From Diaporthe sp. PMI_573 (lineage: Eukaryota > Ascomycota > Sordariomycetes > Diaporthales > Diaporthaceae), in NCBI GenBank assembly GCA_021399435.1, contig JAJTUP010000046.1, positions 124,001 through 188,000 on the forward strand: a stretch of 64,000 nucleotides of DNA, in the 5' to 3' direction. Below are positions 10,990-23,249 of the stretch, piece by piece (position 1 is the first letter of the stretch; every line of letters starts with the position of its first letter). The notes under the pieces were generated by a model. It saw only the letters and a list, made by a program, of their open reading frames with translations, searched no databases and was not told the DNA's origin. The translations under genes were made by a program, and so were the position numbers.

Positions 10990-11540
10990 ACCCGGAAAAT
11001 GAAATTATGCCAAAGTTAGCGGTGGGAAAAGGAGGAGAGAAAGAAGAAAAAAGGGAGGTCAAAAGCAAGAAGGCCCCATTTGAATGGCGCGTTTAGAGGT
11101 CAAATACATGCACTAACTCCAGCGTTGAGTGCATTCACTCTTCAGTATCTATCTGAATACAAATACAGGACAAGTAATTACGACTTAGGATACATCCGGA
11201 TAGATTCCGCTGACCCTTCTTGGGAGTGGAGACGGCAAAGGCCGTGCCAACGCAGTCGGCATCAGTTAGCAGGAACACGGCCACAGACTCGTATTCTTGG
11301 TCCGCTTTTTTGCTCCCCCGATCCTTCACCAATCCTTCGCGGCTGGGATGTGACCAAAATACCTCCTGCTGGCGCAAGGATCAGGGGGTGGCAACATAGA
11401 TATGTATTAACATAGGCGGGCGTTCTACACGGCTTGGTTCAGTTTTGAGAGACTGCATACCGTCTCCGGCCTAACCATCTCTGCGTCCACTGACACCACA
11501 CCAACCACTCACACCCTAAGCCGTTTTAAATACTTCTACA
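10990..11540 (+). promoter_or_regulatory. Upstream region of the WSC-domain gene
   Basis: About 550 bp without a convincing gene. A purine-rich block lies at 11020-11070. Sequence close to the start is CA/CT-rich (11480-11540), as in many fungal 5'UTRs. Confidence 0.35.
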
Positions 11541-12204
11541 ATGAAGAATCACGTCAGCTTTCTGTTAGCTCTTGGCCAACTCGCGGCAGTCGGCCACGCT
11601 CTTAACACTACGGCTACTTCCGACCTTGAATGCTTCACCGTCGACGCAGTCGATGAGAAAACGCTGGCATTCAACACCCAGCTCGCGTGTGCCTACGAAT
11701 GTGCGGATGCGGATAAGCCCGTGTTTGCAGTCCGGGGATCAGGCTGCTCCTGCCTTGATAGCCTGCCATCGGATGACAAGAAAGTAGACCCGTCCGAGTG
11801 CGATGGGCTTTGCCCCGGCTATATGCTCTATAACTGTATGTTGTTTTTCGATCTAAATATTACGCTATTCTAGGCAACTCAAATGATCAGATGCTGATAC
11901 AAGGAAATGTTCAGGCGGTGGAACCCGCCGTGGATACTACTCCGTAGGCACTGTCGACGCAATCTTGGCCGAGCCATCCAATTCGACAAATACAACCTCT
12001 ACAGCATCCGCTACAGCCTCTGCCACAACACTACCGAGCTCTTCAAGTGTGCCTTCAAACAGCTCCGTCACGCCTACCTCTAGCTCTGCTTCATCATCCC
12101 CGACTGTCGACAGCACCAATGCCGCGGTAACCGGTTTCGGGACCAGCTTCACTGCGGTCACGTCACTTGTCTGTGCCGTGGCAGTTCTCGCTGCTCTGAT
12201 CTAG
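11541..12204 (+). CDS. WSC-domain secreted, probably GPI-anchored protein
   Basis: Join 11541-11835 and 11915-12204 (194 aa). Signal peptide at residues 1-20 (LLALGQLAAVGHA). Residues about 28-112 match a WSC carbohydrate-binding domain: LECFTVDAV, CAYECADADKPVFAVRG, CSCLDSLP, then CDGLCPGYMLYN and CGGGTRRGYYSVG, the last block being created by the splice (T|GC gives the Cys). A Ser/Thr-rich O-glycosylated stretch follows. The C-terminus ends in a hydrophobic tail (VTSLVCAVAVLAALI) after small residues, as expected for GPI addition. Known: WSC domains bind beta-glucan or other wall glycans and occur in stress sensors and wall-associated proteins. No cytoplasmic tail is present, so a signalling sensor like yeast Wsc1 is unlikely. 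Confidence 0.75.
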
Positions 12205-14610
12205 ACGAATGCGCATACGATATGCATTGAAACCACGGATCCGGTATCTTCTCATTTACGGGAGACGTTCGACTGCTCTTGGGATCTGAAAGATGACATC
12301 TTCAGGGGATCTACGCTACAAGTGCATATATATCTATGGGAGGGTGTCGTTTGGAACGTGCCATTGGCGAACAAGCATAATAATGCCACGTTCAAATGCC
12401 CCATGAAATCACTACTCGAAGGCCATTTGTACCGCAGCCGCCCGCTCCGGGTCTATAGAAGCGCTGCAGACGGTCCTTTGGGGAGCAAATGCAAGGATGA
12501 GAGACAGGAATTGTTTGAGTATGTGTAGTTGTTACAATGAAACAAATCTAACCTTGTGCTTGTCACGGATGAGTGCACACATGGATGTGGTGAATACTGA
12601 TCTGTGGAACCTCCATTGCTTACTAGTCTTACATTGTCAGAGGTGCAAAAATGCCCCTGTGCTGCCCAAAGTGCTATAATATCCCTGCTCTTCCCTTACT
12701 GTGCCTGAGTCCTATTGTGATGGAGAGGCTGTGCTCTCACATATATTGTGATTCATACTGATGTGGTCTCGATACGGGGCTTCTTCCATAAAGACTCACC
12801 GCCATCGTGGACATGGCAGGAAATTGCGTACCAGCGGTGCCACAACGGAATGAAATGTTGCCCGACAGCCCCAAAGAGGCTTGGGTCGATGGGTCGACGC
12901 ATTAGGTCTTACCGAGGATAGTCTCACACGAAAATTGTCAAGCCACCTCAGCTGTCGCAATTCCGACGGTGTGGCTGGTCTACCTCGATTTGAAAAGTGC
13001 AATTTTCTCGCTAAGCTCTCAAGTGCTTGTTGTGTGCGCGTGGGTGTGCATCATTGCGCTGTGTAGACGTACAATACATTCAATTGGCAGATCCAAGTGA
13101 CGCCCACCACTGAGCAGACAAAGTTGGCGCCGACTATCCTCCCAGCCAAACATGGGTCGTATGACTTCCTCAGCTGGGCTTGGATGAATATGGCCCACCA
13201 AGGTGTATCCCCGGGGCCCAACCTCGTGGAAACAAACCGGCCTCAAATAGCCCCAAGTAGATCAAACAGTGCTAGGTGGGTATCATGGTCGTCTAGCACT
13301 GTGAATGCGGACTTCTTCACACTGCCTTGAGCTTCATTGATGCCAATCCGCACTTTTAGTAAGTAGGCATTTGTGGTAAAAGTTGGAAGAATGTTGTAGT
13401 CGGCCAAAGAGTGCCGCGTCTCTTTAGTTCCAGGAGGAACGGCCCGCGATCTTGCCGTCGGAGTCACAGCAATAGCAAGTAACCGAGGTGCAATCGGCAT
13501 TGCCCGAGACTTATCGTGCGAGCTCTCTTCACCATGCGCGGGCCCTGCAACTAAGCTTACGCACAATGATGAGCAGCTTGATTCTAACTTTGGTCAGACA
13601 TCTCGATGAGAACTTGCCTAGGAAGACTAGTACGGAGGACTCGGAACAGTGAGCATGACTGCCAGTGTGCCACACTCGCCCGGGGAGAATGTTCTACATC
13701 CCCACATGGCAGCAGGCAGGTGATTCAGCCCTCGGTTGCTGTTCCCAGACAGAAGAGCAGTGCTATTCGCGAATCTTAACAAGCACTTGGGATATTCCCC
13801 ACTAGCTGTGCCTAAGCAGTGTCGATTGACCTATATTAAGCTATATAACAACCGAATTGGTCCATGTGATTGAGTAATACACGGCACTAAAACGTGGCCG
13901 GTGCGGAGTTATCAATCACTCGACACACTCATCAGCCCTGAAATGCTTGGCAAATAGGGCGCCCCCCCCCCAGCCGCACCACAACCTCCGCCTCATCGGA
14001 TTGCTCGGTCTCACCTCAGACGACCAGCGCCAAGTCTTCAGCTCGACTGTAGCACGTTATTTTGCCCGGCGCCATTCCTTTGTCTGACCTCTTCTCAGCC
14101 CCCCCATCACGATGAAGCGCCGACACGAAGGGTCTCGATTGGCGCCTCACCGACGTGTCTAGCACACATTGGGGCATAAGAAGTGCGTCTACTCAGTCGA
14201 TGGCGACGAATAACATCACCCTTTTGAACAGAGGATCCCAGAAAATCGGGAAGTTAGCGGAAGGAGGCTTATACACTTTCTTTGTGACTATCTAATGGCC
14301 TGATTATCGAGCTGACGCTGATTCCGTGGTGCACACCAGTTTCCTCCGTATCCGGACAATGACGAGTTGTGGGAGACTGCTCCATGACCACGGGATGAGT
14401 TCAGCCACAAGGGGCGCTCTCTGAGCGAGGCAGACAGCAAGAAGGTATCGGGTAGCCAGGTCCTGTCTGATAGTCTTTGATCTACCTTATAAACGAGATG
14501 CGCCCCGGAATCCGCTATTCTCGTGCTGCAGGAAGCTGCCTCTATTTGATAATCCGCTCAGTTCTGTCCCACGTCTCATTACCACACTCCAGGGCCCACT
14601 TTGTGTAAAT
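12205..14610. other. Long intergenic region before the laccase
   Basis: About 2.4 kb with only short, unbiased open frames on both strands (for example minus-strand 13566-13243 and 13246-13019), none with a signal peptide or motif. A run of ten C lies at 13962-13971. The last 200 bp hold the likely laccase promoter. Confidence 0.4.
14488..14493 (+). promoter_or_regulatory. TATA-like element upstream of laccase
   Basis: TATAAA lies 118 bp upstream of the laccase ATG, a normal distance for a TATA box in an inducible fungal gene. Confidence 0.4.
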
Positions 14611-17348
14611 ATGCGTCTTTCAGAGCGGGTTTGGGTGGCCCTCGCCGAGGTTCTCACTTGGATCACTCCAACGAGCCTCGACCCCTTTAATGAAGTTGGG
14701 GGTCTTCAGAGGCCGCTGTTTGACTCTCTCGAATGGCCTGTCGGCCCCAGTACCCTCGACACCGGAGCAACCACGTCGACAAAGCCCCATATAGGCGATG
14801 GTAAGCCTGGCGACCCAATCTTCAAGCCTCCGACAGGCCGTCCTGAGGACACACAGTTCCGATGCGACTATAGAGCCATGAAGGGGTGGCGCCCTTGCTC
14901 CACGCCTTCTAATCGGGAATGCTGGCTCCGCCATCCAGACGGGCGTGAGTTCAACATTATGACCGACTATGAAAACAAGGCACCCATTGGGATACAAAGA
15001 AACTACACATTGACCGTGAACGACGGCTGGATCAATGCGGACGGCCGGAACTTCACTGAGGCTAAGATCTTTAACAACACCTACCCTGGGCCGTGGATCC
15101 AAGCATGCTGGGGTGACACAGTCAACATCAAGGTTATCAACAAGATGTTGCACAACGGGACCTCCATCCACTGGCATGGGATAAGACAGAACCGGACGGC
15201 ACAGGCAGACGGAGTCAATGGTGTAACACAGTGTCCAATTGCCCCCGGTAGGTTGCATCTACTCTCACACGAGGGGGCTTGACTCGCTGACTCGTGACTC
15301 TCAGGTGATTCTTACACGTACAGTTTCAAGGCTGTCCAGTACGGCAGTTCCTGGTATCACTCTCATTACTCGGTGCAATGTAAGTAGCTCCTGGAAATAT
15401 CTCTCCATCGTCTTATGTTAGGAAGTGATCTATCACACAATCACGGAGTTTACTCTTCACATATCAATTTATCAAGCTTCGCTTCGTGTCAGATTGCAAC
15501 CTCTCGGAGGGATCCCGCACCACAATGTCTCACTCTACCCAGCCACCATCTGACACTCATTACTTGACAATTTGAAAGCTGACCATGAGTGCTGTAGACG
15601 CCGACGGACTCCAGGGCCCTCTGGTACGTATTCTGAAAACCCGTATCTGGTGGTTGCAGTACTAACCTGCCGCCTGTAGACAATCCACGGACCGGACACG
15701 GCCGACTTTGATGAACCAAAGCAGCCGATCCTCATGACGGACTGGGGACACGACAGTGCCTTCGAATCGATCTATACACAGAACCCAACTCTGAAGAACC
15801 CCAGCATTCTCCTGAATGGCCATGGAAATGTCACCAGATTCAGTGCCGCAAACCCTCCACCTGACTCACCTATCCCAGAGGAGTTCGTCTTGAAGTTCGA
15901 AAAGCGACAGATTGGCAGGAATGGGAGAGCCAAGAGGTATATGCTGCGTCTGATCAACACTTCATTCAGGAACACGTTCGTCTTCAGCATTGACAACCAT
16001 GTTCTCCAAGTCATCGACTCAGACTTCGTTCCAATCGAGCCATACTTTACCACGTCCGTCCTCATCGGCATCGGGCAACGCTACCGAGTCATCGTTGAAG
16101 CTCGGCCGGATGCCGATGATGACGGTTCCAACCCAGTGCCCAAGGATGGAAATTTCTGGATTCGGACATTTGGAGCCACCGGCTGTAGCCAGCCGGGGCA
16201 GACAGGCTATGAGCGCACAGGCATACTTCGGTATAACACTGCCAGTACCGCCGACCCAACTTCCCAGCCTTGGCCCAACATTCCCCTCGCCTGCTCAGAC
16301 GAACCTTATACGTCTCTGAAGCCGAAGCTGCCCTGGTTTGTGGGGCCTGCAGCCAACACCGAGGATGGGGAGTCGTTCAATGTCGAGTCCAACGTCACCG
16401 GAACTCAGCCGGGCAATCAGCCGTTCCCGCTCGCACGATTCTCCTTGGGTCCCGAGACCTCGTCTACATTCACACCGTTGCAGATCAACTATAGCCATCC
16501 CATCATCCAGGAACTGGACAACTTCAGTGGAAACTGGCCCCGGCAGTGGGTCGTCATCCCCGAGAACTTCAACAGCTCCAGCTGGGTATGTGGATGACAC
16601 TGGGCAACCCATTCTCACTAGAAGCAAATTGAACACTAACACGTGTCGCGTTGCAGGTATACCTTGTTCTCAGCGGTGACAGGCTTAGTGGAACCACTAT
16701 TGGCGCACATCCCGTAGGTTGCCGTTCATATCATTACTCATTTTGAACTGGAGCGTTGTTGGCTGATACTTGCCGCCACTTGCAGATCCATCTTCACGGC
16801 CATGACTTTGCAATCCTTCAGCAATCTAACCGAACATACTCGCCGGACCGACTCAATCTGACATTGAACAATCCTCCTCGCCGAGACGTTGTGCTGCTGC
16901 CCACGAACGGGTTTGTCGTCATCGCCTTCAAGTCGGACAACCCCGGCACATGGTTGATGCACTGCCATATCGGTAAGATCACGTATCATGAGTCAAATGG
17001 CCGGCCATGTATTAACACTATGTTGCGCAGCCTTCCACGCAAGTGAGGGTCTTGCATTGCAGATCCTTGAGCGACAAGCTGAGGCGAATACGCTCTTCAA
17101 CACACCTGGTTCGCCCGTCACTAAGGAGACCGAGCGGGTCTGCGCAAACTGGGACAGGTGGTTTGGCGACTGCAAGAACTGGTGGTCTGGCTGCGACAGT
17201 GCACATGTCTTGTAAGTTATGTCCCTGATTTCGTCCTTTCGTGATTTGAAGTTGGAATGAGTCGCATCGTGATTGCCTCATGTCTCTTCACCATCAAGTA
17301 CGATGAAAATTGCTGACATTCAATAGCCAAGATGACAGCGGCATCTAG
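14611..17348 (+). CDS. Secreted ascomycete laccase (multicopper oxidase)
   Basis: Join 14611-15247, 15305-15379, 15598-15623, 15680-16585, 16657-16713, 16786-16972, 17031-17211, 17327-17348 (696 aa, eight exons, phases agree). All four copper signatures are present: SIHWHGIRQ (about 185), [10 protein letters not shown] (about 232), IHLHGHDF (about 568) and [15 protein letters not shown] (Cys about 627). The residue ten after the Cys is Leu, the axial position of laccase class 2. The N-terminus is hydrophobic and probably a signal peptide, followed by a propeptide-like region. The last 22-bp exon gives a C-terminus ending DSGI, the DSG(L/V/I) tail typical of asco-laccases. Exon 3 is only 26 bp (ADGLQGPL). 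Known: these enzymes oxidise phenols with reduction of oxygen to water, in melanin synthesis, lignin or phenolic detoxification. Intron 2 is long (218 bp) but QY|ADG is contiguous in the family. Confidence 0.92.
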
Positions 17349-18267
17349 GGTCGTATCTAGATACCTCTCGCCTACAGGGAATAATGGAAGCATGCGCCTA
17401 TCGGCAGTGACGGTATGACGACTTGGTTGAAACACAGCAAGTCCTTTCTCATACAGCAACCTTCTAGGGTTATAGAGTCGCGATGGTTCATGATCAGTGT
17501 TAGTTATCATTATGCTGCGTCCCAAGGTCAAGGACGCAAGCCTACTTTATTGCACAGGATTCTGCACAGTCTGATGGTCGGATCAGTTTTAAGTGAGATC
17601 GAGTAACCCATTCCTTCATTATGGATTTGGAATTCAAGGAGCATTGTTTACTGAGCATAATCAAATCTTCTCTTCCGTTGTTCCTTGCTGCTTCCGAGAT
17701 CATAATTCTTTCACTTGATTGGTATAGGCGTGGCCACCCCAATGTTTCACCACCAGTAGAGGTGGTGGTATGGACTAAGTAGTTATTGAAAACAGTTCTA
17801 AGTCTCGCCGCTGATCGCAAGCTGCCTTGAGTCAAAGTGTTGTCGGCTCCTGCGCTTGTCCGGAGTTCTGATCGGACATATTACCTCAATGAGCAGGTAA
17901 AAGCCCGGTACCGGTGGGGGACATCGGGCGTAAAGGGAACTTAAGGGAAGGTGTGATAGAAACCACATTTTAAACCCTGCAATTCCATCTGCCGGATAGT
18001 CTGCAGGGGCTCAAATACTTGGAGCACATTGGACAGTGATTTGGATCGCTGCGTAGCGAACCCGTTTTGGGTGCACTCCCGCAGGTGGTAGCCAGTGTTT
18101 CACACGAAAAGTGACCCAGTATTCATCTACCTGACACAAGCCTTGTGTACCCACTTCTGTTGGGCTACAAGTGAGAATCTCTTTGCATGTTAATTATAAC
18201 AAAGAGCCCCACGAATTCGGCGGCTGGGCCATTGAACAGCACCTGATCTGTCTCTTGCAATGACAAG
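17349..18267. other. Intergenic region laccase/PTH11-like gene
   Basis: About 900 bp. No gene is supported; the open frames on the minus strand here are short and unbiased. Confidence 0.4.
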
Positions 18268-19693
18268 ATGGCCACCGCGCCTTCGTCATCTGCTGCGGCT
18301 CCGACGAAGACAATGGCGCCACCTCCTGGCATGCCGGCGCCGGGCACTCAAGAGGACTTCGTCTATAGCCTCAACCAAGCGCGGGCAACCATTGCATTTG
18401 GTGCGATTGTGACCACTCTCACAGTGGTATCTGTTGTCGCTAGACTATATACGCACAAGTTCATCATAAGGAGGGTCAGGATGGATGATGTTTGGGCGGT
18501 GATCGCGATGGTATGCACCTAAATTCCGCTCGCAATGGTTCGGATTTGCTAACATGCATGTCTTTCTAGGTCGCCGTAGTTGCAGTTAATATCATGCAGA
18601 GTGTCTTTGTGTCCAAGTACCTCCCTAGCATGAACTCGATGTTCTCGGATACCGAGGGCGCGAGGGTATTTCGCTCGACTCCTTCTGAAATCGCAGTCAT
18701 CTAACTAAGCAGATAGATTGCTTACGCTAACATGATTACCTACAACGTCGCCATGGCATCGTTGAAGATGACATTCTTGTTTCAGTTCTATTACATCTTC
18801 AGAAACGTCCACGTGATGAGGATCGTTTACACGGTGGCGATATTTATCGTAGGAGCCTGGAGTATCGCGCAAATCTTGCTCGCGGTCCTTGTCTGCGTCC
18901 CTATCGAGGCCAATTGGAACCACGGCATCGACCATATTAAGTGTTTGCCAAGCTTCGTGTCAACATACATCAACTCGTCGGGAACAATTCTGACCGACGT
19001 GATCGTCTTGTTCTTGCCGTTTCCGACCGTTTTGAGTTTGAAACTACGCGGTCGTCAATTATGGGCTGTATTCGGCATCCTGGGGATCGGTGCAATGTGA
19101 GTTTTGGTCCACCCTCTTCGAGTTTTCGTACCGAAGCTGAGTAAACTTCCAGTGTTCCCACTATTTCCGCCGGTCGTATCTCAAGTCTCAGTCATCCGCC
19201 CCCTAAAGGTTATATGAGCACTGCGTGCTGGACAATTGCTGAGATTGGGGTCGGAGTCATCACAGCATCTTTGGCTACGATTCGTCACCTACGAGATCGC
19301 AACGTGAGAACCTTGTTGTCGACAAGTCTGACTGGAAACCAGAGAGACTCTGTGTCCGAGGGAATCTTACAAAGCCGGAAACGACAGATGCCCCATCAGA
19401 GGTTAGGAAGCGAGGTAGACTTGGTCGGTCAAAGCCAAACAGCAGTCAGTGGCTCTCGGGATAGCGTCTTCAAGCTGTTTTCCAAGAAGCAAGGTGCGCG
19501 GGCGTCGAATGCAGGCATTCATGATCCGCCGGTAGACCTGACAGCAAACGAAGGTGTGACAAAGACCATCGTCACGGCTTTTCGACGAGGGAAAAAAGAG
19601 ATGCCCGTGGCAGCTGGAGCCGCTGATTTTCTGGGAGAATTCGGTATCATGGTCGAAAGAACCTGGGAGGTTCAAGAAATCCGCATGGAGTAG
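18268..19693 (+). CDS. PTH11-like integral membrane receptor (fungal rhodopsin/SAT4 domain)
   Basis: Join 18268-18510, 18570-18665, 18717-19096, 19153-19693 (419 aa). Seven hydrophobic segments can be traced: AFGAIVTTLTVVSVVARLY, VWAVIAM|VAVVAVNIM, ANMITYNVAMASLKMTFLF, IVYTVAIFIVGAWSIAQILL, FVSTYINSSGTILTDVIVLF, LWAVFGILGIGA and CWTIAEIGVGVITASLATI. The family's IPxxxxW-like PIEANWNH and FLPFPTVLSLKLRGRQ stretches follow the expected spacing, and the last helix ends IRHLRD. The C-terminal 150 residues are a soluble tail. No CFEM domain precedes helix 1. Known: this family includes PTH11-type receptors that sense surface or plant cues, and many orphans. Two CAG/TAG acceptors sit together at intron 2; only the second (TAG at 18716) avoids a stop. 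Confidence 0.8.
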
Positions 19694-21400
19694 CGGTGCT
19701 CCATGCATTGGAAGACTAATGAGATCTCAGCATAATAGCTACAAGTAATACGATTCCCACATAATGACCGCACGTAACGAAGGGATTTGTGCAATCTCTG
19801 TGTATTACGACTCTGCGCTGGGGGGGCTCTCTTTGTATTGCGACTTTGCGCCGTGGCGCAGAACGACTGCCCACACACATGCGCGCACTGGATTTAATAG
19901 TGGAAATAAGACCACTGAGGCGCTGCGGCCGCATATGCCGCGGGTTTTCTAAGGTCATCGGACCGCCCGACACTCACGTTGCACAACAGGGGTACCAAGA
20001 CCAATCAACACTGCCATGTTCTGCCCGCGAGAGACACCGCGCTGGTGATTGTACCCTATGAGACAGATTGGGATGAGTTTCCTACTGTGCACCCTATTCT
20101 TCCTGCTTCATCACACCATACTCGGCGCTTGTGATGGGATGTTATTTGCACATGCCAGCGGTCCTCTGACGTCTTATTCAGTGCCGATGTGACTCGGTCG
20201 CACTAAAAACGTGGTTTTGAAAATAGAACAGGGACCAGCATAACTGCGCGTGTGTCATAGTTTCGGACACCCCAACCGTCAAACTGTCCGTGTTGTGGCT
20301 TTCTTACAGGCTGACTGTTCTCGGAACCGTAGAATGCGAGTAGAACAGGTAGGGAGAAGCGAATGTGTGCCATGCCAAGCGAGGATTCGCAAGCGTGAGG
20401 AGGAAAGGAAAGCCATCTGCTCACATCATGTTACACGACATTCACGACTACCAGAAGGCCCCGTGGCTGGTGATGACATTGACAGCCTCCATACACCAGC
20501 GGATTTGAAAGCCATTGCGCCAAAATGGAAACTAATGACGCTGCCAGTGGGGAGGCGCCAAGTTTCTGCTAAAATTCCTTAGGGCCGGACACATTCACAC
20601 TGGTCCGCCCCTTTTCCCACTACACAACTGGCGAGTAGCCTCGATTCTGACAAAGCAGGGTGCCTGCCTTGGGGCCTGTTATGTCCGGGCCGTAAATTCG
20701 GGATGGAATGCCGTTATCTGCGTCAGCTAGTTAGTGCCTTTCTCCCTGCCATGTGATTGGGTTCCAGCACTCTGGATTGGCCCCCAGTAGCGGGTTTGGC
20801 CCCCATTAGGGCTGAGGGCAACTCCCCGAGGATTGCTAATCTCTGACCGGCAAAAGTCTCCCATTGGCTGAAATTTACAGGCTCTGCCGTTTCTGTGATT
20901 ACGGATGTCGATGATGGATCTCGCACTTTCTAACCCGACTTGCTCCGCCTCCTGGGCGTTTGAGGTTGCTGAGCTGGCACGGGGTGACTCCCAGGCCGAG
21001 CCTCACGCCCACGCGCAGATCCCATTGTCAATACATCCGTGCATCATGTAAGCCGTGTAATGTCGCCTATGCGGGCCGTAGGCGGGCTGTGGGCGGGGCG
21101 TCTACTCCGTCTGCCGTAATGTCCACATATCCCCGGATGGTGCTGTCGTTCATTTTGATACTTAATGTTCTCTTCTGCCTACCCTCGAATTTGTTCTCTC
21201 AATGCAGTCCATCACTACATTGAGGTGCATACAAACACCTTTTCGCTCTTGTCCGTTGAGCAACTCGCTCGAGTCGAAATCCAGGCACACACCGGGCTCC
21301 TCCTCACTAGTAATCACGAATCTCGACTTGTAGTTGCCAGTGGTAGCCTGATACCAAAGTCGATCATACTTCCAACAGCACCAGCACAACATACTAAACC
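19694..21400. other. Intergenic region before the DHA2 transporter
   Basis: About 1.7 kb. Short open frames on both strands (for example 20250-20582) lack family motifs. Nothing else was identified. Confidence 0.4.
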
Positions 21401-23249
21401 ATGGCCTCAACAAATACCTTGGCCGATGGCGCAAAGCCTAACCAGACTACAACCTCATCAGGGTTCCTGGATCCCAAGAGCGACCACAGTGACTTCGAGC
21501 AAGCCTCAACGCGAGCTCCGTCGACAGCCCCGGATGTTACCAGCGACTATGATGAAAAGAAGGACAGCGCCGGCAATGCCACCGATGAGGAAACGGGGGA
21601 AGCACGGCCTACAGGGTCCGAACCGACTACAGCCAGCCCTGGCGAGTATCCGACGGGAGCAAGGCTGCTGTTCATTGTCATTGCCCTGATCCTAAGCGTC
21701 TTCTTGGTCTCACTTGATATGGTACGTCTCATTGTGATGGCAGCAGAGAAAGCCCTCCTCCAGCGTACATGTCGACTGACAGAACACTTCTCAGACAATC
21801 GTTGCCACAGCCATACCAAAAATCACCGACGAATTCGGCGGCCTTGACGACGTCTCGTGGTACAGCTCCGCCTTTTTCATGACTCTCGGCGGTTTCCAGT
21901 CGGCATGGGGCAAGGCGTACAAGTATTTCCCCCTAAAGACCAGCTTCCTGCTCTCCATATTCATCTTCGAACTCGGCTCCTTGATCTGCGGCGTCGCACC
22001 CACCAGCGAGGCCCTCATAGTCGGCAGGGCCATTGCAGGAGTCGGTGCTGCCGGCGTTGCCACCGGCGCCTACACAATCATCGCCTTCTCGGCCGAGCCC
22101 AGCAAGAGGCCGATGTTTACCGGCATCGTCGGTGCAAGCTACGGCATCGCGTCCGTCGTCGGGCCATTGATCGGCGGTGCCTTTGCCGACAAGGTAACCT
22201 GGCGCTGGTGCTTCTACATCAACCTGCCCATCGGCGGCCTCTCCGGCCTCATCATCTTGCTCTTCTTCACCACCCCGAGCGCGGCCAAGCCTGTTGCCGC
22301 ACCCCTCCGCGAGAAGCTTTTGCAGATGGACATTGTCGGCGTCGTGCTCATAATGGGTGCCGTCATCAGCTATATCCTCGCGCTGCAGTACGGTGGCACC
22401 ACGTACGCGTGGAGCTCATCCGTCGTGGTCGGCCTCCTTGTTGGGTTCGTGGCCATCGCTGTCGCCTTTGCCGCGTGGGAATGGTTCCAGAACGACCGGG
22501 CAATGATGCCACGCCGCCTCATCAGCAACAGGGTGTACCTCGTGTCGTCTCTGTTCGCCTTCTTCTTCGCAGGAGCTTATTTCCTGATCATCTACTACCT
22601 GCCTATCTACTTCCAGAGCATCGACAATGTCAGCCCTACCGACAGCGGTGTCCGAAATCTGCCTCTGATCTTGTCTGTCACCGTCGCGACCGTCGTCAGT
22701 GGGGGCTTCATCTCAAAGACTGGAATCGCCACACCTCTCGCCGTCTTTGGCGCTGCTTTGGCGACAGTTGCGGCAGGGTTGATCTACACCTTTGACATCG
22801 GCACGCCGTCCGGGAAATGGATAGGATACCAAATCCTGGGAGGTTTCGGTTGGGGGCTGGCCTTCCAGGTTCCCATCATCACTGGGCAGGCTTCCGCTCC
22901 GACCGAGGACCTGGCTGAGGTGACTGCCATCATCCTCTTCTTCCAGACTGTCGGGGGTGCATTCCTCGTCTCGGCCTCTCAGTCTGCCTTCGTGAACGTG
23001 CTGATCAAGACTATCCCCTTCTCAGCACCGGGTGTGGACCCCCTGAGGCTCATCGCAACTGGCGCGACTGAGCTCAGGAGGGTGTTCACCCCAGAGGAGC
23101 TGCCTGGCATATTGGTGGCCTACATGCATGGGTTGAAGATCTCCTTCGCGGTTGCTCTTGGTTCGACCGCAATGGCTCTGGTTGTCGTGCTGTTCTCGAA
23201 GTGGAAGCGGCTGAACACGGCAGCTATCACCGGAGCTCCTGCTGCGTGA
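21401..23249 (+). CDS. MFS drug:H+ antiporter, DHA2 (14-TMS) type
   Basis: Join 21401-21721 and 21795-23249 (591 aa). A polar N-terminal tail of about 85 residues precedes 14 predicted helices. Motif C/D-type signatures are visible: [17 protein letters not shown] in helix 1 (joined by the splice), [29 protein letters not shown], and [18 protein letters not shown] followed by [13 protein letters not shown], which is diagnostic of the 14-helix drug-exporter branch. Known: such transporters export toxic metabolites, fungicides or secondary metabolites from the plasma membrane. The gene stands about 1.7 kb from the PTH11-like gene and is not embedded in an obvious biosynthetic cluster. Substrate cannot be inferred. 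Confidence 0.92.

Noticed and set aside
21857..22795. Arg/His-rich plus-strand open frame inside the MFS gene
   Set aside because: It is a frame shadow of the DHA2 transporter, caused by GC-rich third positions.
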